The notes under the pieces were generated by a model, which saw nothing but the letters and a program-made list of their open reading frames with translations, was not told where the DNA came from and searched no databases. A DNA stretch of 8,064 nucleotides from an uncultured Eubacteriales bacterium. GTDB lineage: Bacteria > Bacillota > Clostridia > Oscillospirales > Ruminococcaceae. The DNA lies in the NCBI GenBank assembly GCA_902493155.1, contig CABUOE010000097.1, forward strand, positions 1 to 8,064, in the 5' to 3' direction. A program made the translations under genes and the position numbers. Below, one piece after another: positions 1-4,977 of the stretch (the first letter of the stretch is position 1; every line of letters starts with the position of its first letter).

Positions 1-2
1 CC

Positions 3-143
3 TTCCTCATCGGCACAAAGCCCGAAAAGCACGGATATTCCGCCCTGATACGCAAAGAAGACGCCGCAAAAGCAGGGATATCCGGCGCTGACGCCGATTT
101 GGAGTCTATTATTATCCACATTGAAAAGGAGGGGAGAGCGTGA
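3..143 (+). CDS. ABC transporter ATP-binding protein, C-terminal end (partial)
   Basis: An open frame enters from the left edge and ends at TGA 141-143, giving the last 46 residues of a protein that begins outside the window. The tail, ending ADLESIIIHIEKEGRA, resembles the C-terminus of the ATPase subunits of ABC-2 type exporters, where an acidic LE(D/S)I.(I/V)..EK stretch follows the nucleotide-binding domain. No Walker or signature motif is inside the window, so the assignment rests on this tail and on the neighbour. The stop overlaps the GTG start of the membrane permease by four bases (GTGA), so the two are almost certainly translationally coupled partners of one exporter. The substrate cannot be told. 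Confidence 0.75.
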   Translation, partial: FLIGTKPEKHGYSALIRKEDAAKAGISGADADLESIIIHIEKEGRA

Positions 144-787
144 AAGAATTGCTGAAAAAGGAAGTCCTGCTTTCCATGCATCCGACCGCTCCCTTATTTC
201 TCGCCCTGTCCGCCATGCTGCTGATTCCAAACTACCCTTATTATTTCATATTTTTCTACACGGCTCTGGCAGTGTTTTTTATCTGCCTGAACGGCAGGGA
301 AAATAAAGACGTTTTTTACACCATGACCCTTCCCATAGCCAAGAAGGACGTGGTAGCCGCCCGGATGACTTTCGTTATCCTGCTGGAAACAGCCCAGTGC
401 CTTCTCGCCGTACCCTTCGCCGTTATCCGGCAGATGATGCCCATTCCCGGCAATCAGGTGGGGATGGACGCAAACATCGCCCTGTTCGGTGTGGCGCTGA
501 TTCTGCTGGGAGCGTTCAACTTGGTGTTTTTCACCTGCTATTATCGGGACGTGACCAAGGTGGGAACCGCTTTCCTGCGGGGCACCATCGTGATGGTATG
601 CCTGATTCTTATGTCGGAAGTCTGCGCGCACGCCGTCCCCTTTGTGCGCGACCGCCTGGACACTCCCGACCCCGAATTTTTGCTGGAAAAGCTCGTTCTG
701 CTGGCTGTGGGTATAGCGCTTTACCTGCTTTTTAGCCTTCTCGCATACAAAAAAGCTGTCCGTTCCTTTGAAAAGCTGGATCTGTAG
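140..787 (+). CDS. ABC-2 type transporter permease, six-helix
   Basis: This 215-aa protein is the likely membrane subunit of an ABC exporter. About six hydrophobic segments are visible, near residues 16-33, 34-51, 76-95, 110-133, 143-165 and 184-203. The N-terminus (MKELLKKEVLLSMHPT), the PNYPYY stretch at the end of helix 1 and the REN.DVFY...LPI.KKDVVAAR loop after helix 2 match the ABC-2 permease family found beside small ATPases in Firmicutes. The start is GTG at 140, preceded by AAAGGAGG at 125-132 with seven bases of spacing, and it overlaps the stop of the ATPase gene. A terminator follows the stop directly, so this is the last gene of its operon. The family assignment is good; the cargo (drug, peptide or lantibiotic-type) is unknown. 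Confidence 0.88.
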   Translation: MKELLKKEVLLSMHPTAPLFLALSAMLLIPNYPYYFIFFYTALAVFFICLNGRENKDVFYTMTLPIAKKDVVAARMTFVILLETAQCLLAVPFAVIRQMMPIPGNQVGMDANIALFGVALILLGAFNLVFFTCYYRDVTKVGTAFLRGTIVMVCLILMSEVCAHAVPFVRDRLDTPDPEFLLEKLVLLAVGIALYLLFSLLAYKKAVRSFEKLDL

Positions 788-790
788 CTG

Positions 791-821
791 AAATCCCCGC
801 CTGTACAGGGCGGGGATTTTC
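791..821 (+). terminator. Intrinsic terminator of the ABC transporter operon
   Basis: A perfect 11-bp stem pairs AAATCCCCGCC (791-801) with GGCGGGGATTT (809-819) around a 7-base loop, followed by a short T tract. It begins three bases after the permease stop. The A tract on the left arm means it could also act in reverse, but nothing to the right is transcribed leftward. Confidence 0.9.
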
Positions 822-866
822 GGTAATGATACCAAATAATGCGGGGTTTACCCCCTTGATTTATGG

Positions 867-907
867 GGAGCGCTCCATTGACAAGGGGAATGGGAGTGTG
901 ATAAGAT
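867..907 (+). promoter_or_regulatory. Sigma-A promoter for the phosphoglycerate mutase gene, with a palindrome at -35
   Basis: TTGACA (878-883) is a perfect -35 box. After 18 bases comes TAAGAT (902-907), with TG at 899-900 giving an extended -10. A perfect 10-bp palindrome, GGAGCGCTCC (867-876), ends one base before the -35 box and is a plausible operator, although no cognate regulator is visible. Transcription would start near 913-915 and leave about 145 nt of leader before the mutase start codon. Confidence 0.75.
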
Positions 908-920
908 AAACATAGCGTTT

Positions 921-972
921 CCGATGGGACAACTGATGTATTTATACTGCGTACATATTTTGATCTCATCGG
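921..972 (+). promoter_or_regulatory. Structured 5' leader of the mutase gene
   Basis: Within the predicted leader, CCGATGGGA (921-929) pairs with TCTCATCGG (964-972) over nine positions with one G-U pair. Inside it, ATGTA (936-940) pairs with TACAT (952-956). The downstream stretch 984-1007 has weaker pairing (TTTC with GAAA). I do not recognise a known riboswitch consensus. It may be a cis-regulatory RNA or only a stable leader. Confidence 0.4.
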
Positions 973-1058
973 GGTGACATTCTGGCTTTCCGCCGATAAA
1001 GGGCGAAAACTGTCCGTCTGTGGTGGCCGAAAATCTATCTTATTCATCGAGGTGCGAT

Positions 1059-2261
1059 ATGAAATACTTAGTTTTGCTCTGCGACGGCATGGCGGACACT
1101 CCCGTGCCGGAGCTCAACGGAAAAACCCCTATGGAGGCGGCCAATAAGCCCAACATGGACGCTCTGGCAAAAAAGAGTTTTGTGGGACTCGCAAAAACCG
1201 TTCCCGACGGCATGAAACCGGGCAGCGATGTGGCAAATCTCTCCGCTATGGGCTACAACCCCGCCGACTGCTACACCGGCCGTTCCCCGCTGGAGGCCGC
1301 GTCCATCGGCATCGACTTAAAGCCCGACGATTACGCTATCCGTTGTAACCTGGTCACTTTAAGCGACGAGGAAAATTACGCTGACAAAACCATGGTGGAC
1401 TACTGTTCCGACGATATCTCCACCGAGGAAGCAGATGAGCTCATCAAATTTTTGCAGCAGCATCTCCCGGAAGGGATTTCCCTTTACACCGGCGTCAGCT
1501 ACCGGCACTGTCTCGTTTGGAACAACGCTTCCCCCGATATCGGCGAGCTGACCCCTCCCCACGACATCTCTGGCCGCAAGGTAACCGAGTACCTGCCCGA
1601 CCCGGATAAAGCGGGCGTTTTGTTGGATCTGATGAAGAAAAGCTACGACCTTTTGAAAGACCATCCCGTTAACCAGGCCCGTGTTGCCCGGGGCAAACGC
1701 CCCGCCAACTCCATGTGGCTCTGGGGGCAGGGGAGAAAGGCGCAGCTTGAAGCATTTGAGGTGAAAAACGGCGTCAAGGGCGCCGTTATCTCCGCCGTTG
1801 ACCTTATCAAGGGCATCGGCATTCTCGCCAAGATGGACGTCATCGAGGTAGAGGGCGCCACCGGCTACATCGACACCAACTTTGACGGAAAAGCGGCAGC
1901 CTGCATCAAGGCTTTCGAGAATAACGATCTGGTTTACGTCCACGTGGAGGCTCCCGACGAGTGCGGCCACCGGGGTGAGGTGCAAAACAAGGTTCGCTCC
2001 ATCGAAATCATTGACGAGAAGATTCTCGGGCCTGTCAAGGCGGCTCTCAACAAAATGGGCCCCCACCGCATCATGATTTTGCCCGATCATCCCACCCCTC
2101 TTGCCATCAAGACCCACTCCTCCGACCCGGTGCCTTATCTCATTTACGACAGTGAAAAGTCTGAGGCTGGCGTGGATGTGTTCACCGAGGCAACCGCTAA
2201 AGCGACCGGGAACTACCTAGACAAAGGCTACCAGTTGATGGATCAGCTCACTGGAAAATAG
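1059..2261 (+). CDS. 2,3-bisphosphoglycerate-independent phosphoglycerate mutase, ApgM/ThrB-like
   Basis: This 400-aa cytosolic enzyme of the alkaline phosphatase superfamily interconverts 3- and 2-phosphoglycerate in glycolysis and gluconeogenesis. Members of this subfamily in anaerobes have also been proposed to act as homoserine kinase, so that alternative stands. Visible landmarks are CDGMAD at residues 8-13 (metal-binding Asp9), GSDVANLS at 55-62 with Ser56 as the likely phosphorylated nucleophile, TGVSYRH near 144-150, DECGHRG from 300 (Asp300, His304), LPDHPTP with Asp343 and His344, and THSSDPVPY with His353. These are the expected metal and nucleophile positions, so the protein looks active. 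ATG at 1059 is chosen over an in-frame GTG at 1020 because GAGGTG lies just before it and the family begins with a short strand ahead of CDGMAD. It is monocistronic, with its own promoter. Confidence 0.93.
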   Translation: MKYLVLLCDGMADTPVPELNGKTPMEAANKPNMDALAKKSFVGLAKTVPDGMKPGSDVANLSAMGYNPADCYTGRSPLEAASIGIDLKPDDYAIRCNLVTLSDEENYADKTMVDYCSDDISTEEADELIKFLQQHLPEGISLYTGVSYRHCLVWNNASPDIGELTPPHDISGRKVTEYLPDPDKAGVLLDLMKKSYDLLKDHPVNQARVARGKRPANSMWLWGQGRKAQLEAFEVKNGVKGAVISAVDLIKGIGILAKMDVIEVEGATGYIDTNFDGKAAACIKAFENNDLVYVHVEAPDECGHRGEVQNKVRSIEIIDEKILGPVKAALNKMGPHRIMILPDHPTPLAIKTHSSDPVPYLIYDSEKSEAGVDVFTEATAKATGNYLDKGYQLMDQLTGK

Positions 2262-2277
2262 AATTTTAATTGTTATG

Positions 2278-2316
2278 AACTCTGCCCCTTTGCGGGTGGA
2301 GTTTATACTATTTTGT
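2278..2316 (+). terminator. Hairpin after the mutase gene, probable weak terminator
   Basis: AACTCTGCCC (2278-2287) pairs with GGGTGGAGTT (2294-2303) over ten positions, two of them G-U, around a 6-base loop. The tail is T-rich but interrupted (TTATACTATTTT). It lies 17 bases after the mutase stop and 30 bases before the next start, so it probably lets some transcription into the GyrI-like gene. Confidence 0.6.
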
Positions 2317-2332
2317 AGAAAGGCGGGATAAA

Positions 2333-2968
2333 GTGCCGTTTGATTACAAAAAAGAGTATAAGGATTTGTACCAGCCAAAACAAGCTCCCTCTATTATCGA
2401 CGTGCCGGAGATCGCTTTTGTGACGGTGGAGGGAACCGGAAACCCCAACGATGAAAACGGACAGTACGCTGCTGCCATGTCGGTGCTGTACAGCATTTCC
2501 TACACCATCAAAATGAGCCATATGGGGAGTCGCGCCATCGACGGATATTTTCCTTATGTAGTCCCGCCGCTGGAAGGGCTCTGGTGGATGGAAAACGGCG
2601 CTCCCGGCGTGGATTACGGCAACAAGAACGGCTTTTGCTGGGTTTCCATGATTCGCCTGCCGGAATTTGTGACCCCGGAGGTTTTCGATTGGGTGAAAGA
2701 AGAAGCAGCTGTCAAGAAAAAGCTGGACACCAGTAAGGCGCGGTTTCTACGATTTACAGAAGGCCTGTGTGTACAATGCCTGCACTGCGGCCCCTATGAC
2801 GACGAACCGGCCACTGTGGCCAAGATGGAGAAATACATCCTGGAAAACGGCTACGTCTTGGATTTGAGCGATACTCGCCGGCACCACGAAATCTATCTGG
2901 GTGATCCGCGCCGGACCGCTCCGGAAAAACTGAGAACCGTCATCCGGATTCCCGTGAAAAAAGGATAG
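2333..2968 (+). CDS. GyrI-like small-molecule-binding domain protein
   Basis: This 211-aa protein resembles the stand-alone GyrI-like (SOUL/GyrI fold) conserved proteins of Firmicutes. The pattern is an N-terminal FDYKKEYKDLY, then PSIIDVPEIAFVTVEGTGNPN, a YSISYTIKM segment, YVVPPLEGLWW, and a C-terminal repeat half with GPYDDEPAT....M..YI, RRHHEIYLGDPRRTAPEKLRTVIRIPV. Family members bind amphipathic ligands or help detoxify them. No DNA-binding domain is attached here, so a direct regulator role is unlikely. The start is GTG at 2333, with AAAGGCGG seven bases upstream. The exact ligand is unknown. It is the last normal chromosomal gene before the mobile region. Confidence 0.88.
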   Translation: MPFDYKKEYKDLYQPKQAPSIIDVPEIAFVTVEGTGNPNDENGQYAAAMSVLYSISYTIKMSHMGSRAIDGYFPYVVPPLEGLWWMENGAPGVDYGNKNGFCWVSMIRLPEFVTPEVFDWVKEEAAVKKKLDTSKARFLRFTEGLCVQCLHCGPYDDEPATVAKMEKYILENGYVLDLSDTRRHHEIYLGDPRRTAPEKLRTVIRIPVKKG

Positions 2969-2989
2969 ACTATTTAGCTGCGCCGTATT

Positions 2990-3017
2990 TCGACAAATTT
3001 TGCGCACTGTCTATATT
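2990..3017 (+). promoter_or_regulatory. Possible promoter in the gap after the GyrI-like gene
   Basis: TCGACA (2990-2995) and TATATT (3012-3017) each match the sigma-A consensus at five of six bases, with a 16-base spacer. Transcription would begin near 3024 and meet a strong terminator at 3068-3101, so any product would be a short RNA. This rests on sequence match alone. Confidence 0.35.
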
Positions 3018-3029
3018 ATTCTAATTCTA

Positions 3030-3051
3030 GTATATGTTTGAGGACATATAC
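3030..3051 (+). repeat. Small perfect hairpin ahead of the terminator
   Basis: GTATATGT (3030-3037) and ACATATAC (3044-3051) form a perfect 8-bp stem with a 6-base loop (TTGAGG). It lies between the possible promoter and the terminator and may be the 5' domain of a small RNA. It could also be part of the long 3' tail of the GyrI-like mRNA. Confidence 0.5.
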
Positions 3052-3067
3052 AAACGGCGATTCTGTT

Positions 3068-3101
3068 AAGCCGGAAGGTGTGCGCACACCTTCCGGCTTT
3101 T
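3068..3101 (+). terminator. Very strong intrinsic terminator
   Basis: A perfect inverted repeat with 16-base arms (3068-3083 and 3084-3099) is followed by TTTT. The arms carry the GC-rich AAGCCGGAAGGTGTGC sequence, with the centre GCGC forming the loop. It ends transcription from the GyrI-like gene 100 bases downstream of its stop, or from the possible short RNA. The IS200-like element begins almost immediately after it. Confidence 0.9.
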
Positions 3102-3142
3102 CATTAATGCCTTTAGGCAGTTGAGCGAAGCGAAACAGACAA

Positions 3143-3161
3143 CCACCCGCTATGCGGGTGG
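3143..3161 (+). repeat. Left-end hairpin of the IS200-like element
   Basis: CCACCCGC (3143-3150) pairs perfectly with GCGGGTGG (3154-3161) around the triloop TAT. A subterminal imperfect or perfect hairpin about 40 nt inside the end is what the Y1 transposase recognises on the single strand in this family. The right end carries a near copy. Confidence 0.75.
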
Positions 3162-3181
3162 GAAACAAAAGGTTATACCAA

Positions 3182-3242
3182 AAAATCACCAGTCAGGTAC
3201 AATAAGGATGTTCAGGCCTATTGTAACAAGAAAGGTGATTTT
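3182..3242 (+). promoter_or_regulatory. tnpA leader fold that hides the ribosome binding site
   Basis: AAAATCACC (3182-3190) pairs with GGTGATTTT (3234-3242), which covers most of the Shine-Dalgarno AAAGGTG and stops one base short of the tnpA start. Nested inside, TACAATAAGG (3198-3207) pairs with CCTATTGTA (3217-3225) with one bulged A. In Salmonella IS200 a comparable leader fold keeps transposase translation very low, so the same role is inferred here. Confidence 0.7.
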
Positions 3243-3243
3243 A

Positions 3244-3705
3244 ATGGCAAATCAAACAAATAGTCTGTCCCATACAAAATGGATGTGTAAGTATCATATA
3301 GTCATGGTTCCAAAATACAGGAGAAAAATAATCTACAACCAATATAAAGGCAGCTTACGGGAAATAATCAGGCAGCTATGTAAATATAAGGGAGTAGAAA
3401 TTTTGGAAGGTCATATGATGCCAGACCACGTGCATCTGCTTCTAAGTATACCACCCAAGCAAAGCGTGTCAAGTTTTATGGGATACTTAAAAGGGAAAAG
3501 TGCGCTAATGATGTTCGACAAACATGCAAACCTAAAGTACAAGTTTGGGAACAGGCACTTCTGGGCAGAAGGCTACTATGTGAGCACAGTAGGACTCAAT
3601 GAAGCAACGATAAAGAAATACATGGAGGACCAGGAAAAGCATGATATTGCAATGGATAAGCTAAGTGTCAAAGAATACGAAGACCCTTTTAAGGGTAGCA
3701 AGTAA
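3244..3705 (+). CDS. tnpA: IS200/IS605-family Y1 (HUH) transposase TnpA
   Basis: This 153-aa transposase cuts and joins single-stranded DNA at the hairpinned ends of the IS. The HUH metal-binding motif is PDHVHLLL with His62 and His64. The catalytic tyrosine is Tyr126 in IKKYMEDQ, close to the positions known for IS608 TnpA. The conserved SLSHTKWMCKYHIVMVPKYRRK start, SVSSFMGYLKGKSA middle and FWAEGYYVSTVG segment are complete, and the length is normal, so the enzyme looks functional. ATG 3244 is preceded by AAAGGTG and is preferred over an upstream in-frame start at 3121, which would lie inside the IS end. Translation is probably held down by the leader fold. There is no tnpB partner. Confidence 0.95.
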   Translation: MANQTNSLSHTKWMCKYHIVMVPKYRRKIIYNQYKGSLREIIRQLCKYKGVEILEGHMMPDHVHLLLSIPPKQSVSSFMGYLKGKSALMMFDKHANLKYKFGNRHFWAEGYYVSTVGLNEATIKKYMEDQEKHDIAMDKLSVKEYEDPFKGSK

Positions 3706-3711
3706 TACAGA

Positions 3712-3841
3712 CGCCCTTTAAGGGGCGGCAAAAGAGACAAAGGCAATAGGCTTGAACGCATGTGAAAGCCAGCGCCTTTAGACGCTGGCCGGTATCATGG
3801 GCTTATAGCCCTTGTGCAAACCACCCGTTTGACGGGTGGTT
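3712..3841 (+). repeat. Right-end structured region of the IS200-like element
   Basis: Four hairpins follow the tnpA stop in 130 bases: CGCCC (3712-3716) with GGGCG (3723-3727); GCCAGCG (3768-3774) with CGCTGGC (3783-3789); GGGCT (3799-3803) with AGCCC (3807-3811); and AACCACCCGT (3819-3828) with ACGGGTGGTT (3832-3841). The last is the transposase-recognised end hairpin, nearly the same as the left one. The earlier ones are more structure than end recognition needs and recall the guide-RNA scaffold that overlaps the right end of tnpB-carrying relatives. That second point is inference. Confidence 0.65.
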
Positions 3842-4072
3842 ATGATTCATAGTGTAAACATAGTGAGGTTCTGGCTTTGTTGTGCCATCGGGCAAACGCT
3901 TCTTCTTGCCGAACATTTCCAGAGTTTTATTTTTGGGCGTTGCGGTAAACGCAAAATAGCTTGCATTCTTTACCATCTTGCGCCCATCGATAATGGTATT
4001 GATTTTATCTTCCAGATCGTCCTCATCCCTGCTCAACCTCTCATACAGCAGCGCAATCTTGGCTTTTGCCAT
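3803..4072 (-). pseudogene. Chimeric relic: serine recombinase start fused to an HsdR helicase fragment
   Basis: This 89-codon minus-strand ORF is made of three sources. Residues 1 to about 17 (MAKAKIALLYERLSRDE), with an AAGGAGG site at 4087-4081, look like the start of a Tn4451/TnpX-type large serine recombinase. From about residue 17 to 75 it reads as the middle of a type I restriction HsdR motor subunit, with LEDKINTII..RKMVKN and SYFAFTATPKNKTLEMFG, whose TAT is superfamily 2 helicase motif III. After YTM at 3850, where HsdR proteins normally continue with KQA, the frame runs into the right end of the IS and stops there. The catalytic Ser of the recombinase and the Walker A, DEAD-box and nuclease parts of HsdR are missing, so neither activity is expected. 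The recombinase-HsdR junction falls in acidic codons (DEDD) that both parents could share. Confidence 0.8.
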
Positions 4073-4095
4073 AGCACAGACCTCCTTGAAATGAA

Positions 4096-4162
4096 ATATG
4101 CTCTAAACTGTCCTCGCCCATCACCGAAAAATCAGTGAATTAACAAGTCGCTTAGAGCATAT
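4096..4162 (-). promoter_or_regulatory. Nested inverted repeat in the leader of the recombinase relic
   Basis: ATATGCTCTAA (4096-4106) and TTAGAGCATAT (4152-4162) form a perfect 11-bp inverted repeat 45 bases apart. Between them 4121-4127 and 4132-4138 pair over seven positions with a 4-base loop; on the minus strand the one imperfect pair becomes G-U. The outer stem ends nine bases upstream of the recombinase ribosome binding site, so this could be a translation-controlling leader. It could instead be a pair of protein binding sites. Confidence 0.5.
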
Positions 4163-4163
4163 A

Positions 4164-4873
4164 TCACCTGTACTTGCCCGACCGTTGCCGGATGGCGGGT
4201 ATGAGCTAATCTCCGGGCACAGAAGATTGGCGGCGTGTCAGGTGCTCGGGATCGAAACGATGCCGGTCATCGTCCGTGAGATGTCCGACGACGAAGCGGT
4301 GATTCAATGATGGACGCCAATTTGCAAAGAGAAACGATTTTGCCCAGCGAAAAAGCGTTTGCTTATAAGATGAAATTAGAAGCGATAAAACATCAGGGTG
4401 TAGCTTCTGTGCAAGTTGCAGAGAAGTTGCTAAGCGTAGAAAAAGTAGCAGATGATGCAGGCGAAAGCAAAGACCAAGTCCGATATATCCGCTTAACCTA
4501 CTTAATCCCTGAATTACTCTCTATGGTAGACGATGGGAAAATCCCTTTTAATCCAGCGGTGGAGTTGTCTTACTTGGAGTCATCCGAACAGCGGGTGCTT
4601 TTGAACGCAATGGAACTTAATGATTGTATACCTTCTCACGCACAGGCAATCAAACTGAAAAAGCTTTCGCAGGAGGGTGTGCTGAACGACCAAGCCATTT
4701 ACGAAATCCTCGCAGAGCAAAAGCCGAATCAGCAGGAACAGTGCAAATTCAAGCGGGAAGATATCCGAAAGTATTTTCATAAAAGCTACACGGACAAGCA
4801 AGTCTGCGATACAGTTATCAAGCTGTTAGAGCAATGGCGGCGCAGACGGGAACGGGATAGAGATTCCCGCTGA
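4164..4873 (+). pseudogene. ParB-family partition protein, frameshifted and N-terminally truncated
   Basis: Two adjoining frames make one ParB of the kind carried by Tn1549-like conjugative elements. The first frame gives SPVLARPLPDGGYELISGHRRLAACQ...MSDDEAVIQ (48 codons from 4164), which contains the ParB box ISGHRRLAA of the CTPase/nuclease-like domain, and it stops at TGA 4308-4310. The second, opening at ATG 4307, continues at once with MMDANLQRETILPSEKAFAYKMKLEA, then a helix-turn-helix (SVEKVADDAGESKDQVRYIRL) and a basic C-terminus (LLEQWRRRRERDRDSR), 188 codons. Loss of one A in CAAATG would explain the break. The first frame stays open back to 4107, but the usual N-terminal residues are absent. 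The second part is more AT-rich than the first. Reading the second frame as a separate short protein coupled by the ATGA overlap is possible but less likely. Confidence 0.8.
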
Positions 4874-4890
4874 TTCGAACTATCAGTAGT

Positions 4891-4967
4891 TACGACAGGA
4901 CAAATCGTACAATGGAAAGAACTCCACCGGCGAGGTAGAATAGCCTTGTCGGTGCGAGCTGTCCTGT
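4891..4967 (+). ncRNA. Folded leader upstream of the integrase relic
   Basis: An outer stem pairs ACAGGACA (4895-4902) with TGTCCTGT (4960-4967). Inside it, CACCGGCGAGG (4925-4935) pairs with CCTTGTCGGTG (4944-4954) over 11 positions, two of them G-U, around an 8-base loop. The G-U pairs suggest selection on an RNA rather than on a DNA palindrome. A competing small stem, TACGA (4891-4895) with TCGTA (4905-4909), shares a base with the outer stem. The fold ends 10 bases before the integrase start and may control its expression. I know of no named RNA family that it matches. Confidence 0.5.
4912..4938 (+). CDS. Possible 8-codon leader peptide MERTPPAR
   Basis: ATG 4912 opens a short frame ending at TAG 4936-4938. 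An AGGA lies 10 bases upstream, inside the left arm of the outer stem, and the frame covers the left arm of the inner hairpin. A Pro-Pro pair, known to slow ribosomes, sits at codons 5-6. This is the layout of translation-attenuation leaders before resistance and recombination genes. A frame this short occurs easily by chance, so it is only a candidate. Confidence 0.25.
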   Translation: MERTPPAR

Positions 4968-4977
4968 GTTGTGAAAT

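Larger units (their letters stand above)
3103..3847 (+). mobile_element. IS200-like insertion sequence (tnpA only), single-strand transposition type
   Basis: The element spans roughly 745 bp and contains a complete Y1 transposase gene flanked by subterminal hairpins with nearly the same sequence (CCACCCGC/GCGGGTGG on the left, AACCACCCGT/ACGGGTGGTT on the right). IS200/IS605 elements have no terminal inverted repeats and make no target duplication, so the edges are approximate. I place the left edge just after a TTTTCAT at 3098-3104 and the right edge by the point where HsdR coding homology resumes at 3848. No tnpB is present. All parts look intact, so it may be active or mobilisable. Confidence 0.8.

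Noticed and set aside
1020..1058. Longer N-terminus of the mutase starting at GTG 1020
   Set aside because: The 13 added residues do not resemble the family start, no ribosome binding site precedes 1020, and GAGGTG is placed correctly for ATG 1059.
913..1058. ZTP, THF, SAM or ykkC riboswitch in the mutase leader
   Set aside because: I looked for their conserved cores and none is present; GGGTGACATTCTGGC only superficially recalls part of the ZTP motif.
194..2117. Long minus-strand frames opposite the permease and the mutase
   Set aside because: They lie antisense to clearly identified genes, arise from GC-rich codon use, and show no recognisable domains.
3121..3243. Longer TnpA starting at 3121
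   Set aside because: This stretch is the left end and folded leader of the IS; TnpA proteins of this family start at the MANQTNSLSHTKW position.
3836..4138. Plus-strand ORF of 100 codons opposite the chimeric relic
   Set aside because: It is the complement of the recombinase/HsdR coding segment and has no protein-like character or ribosome binding site.
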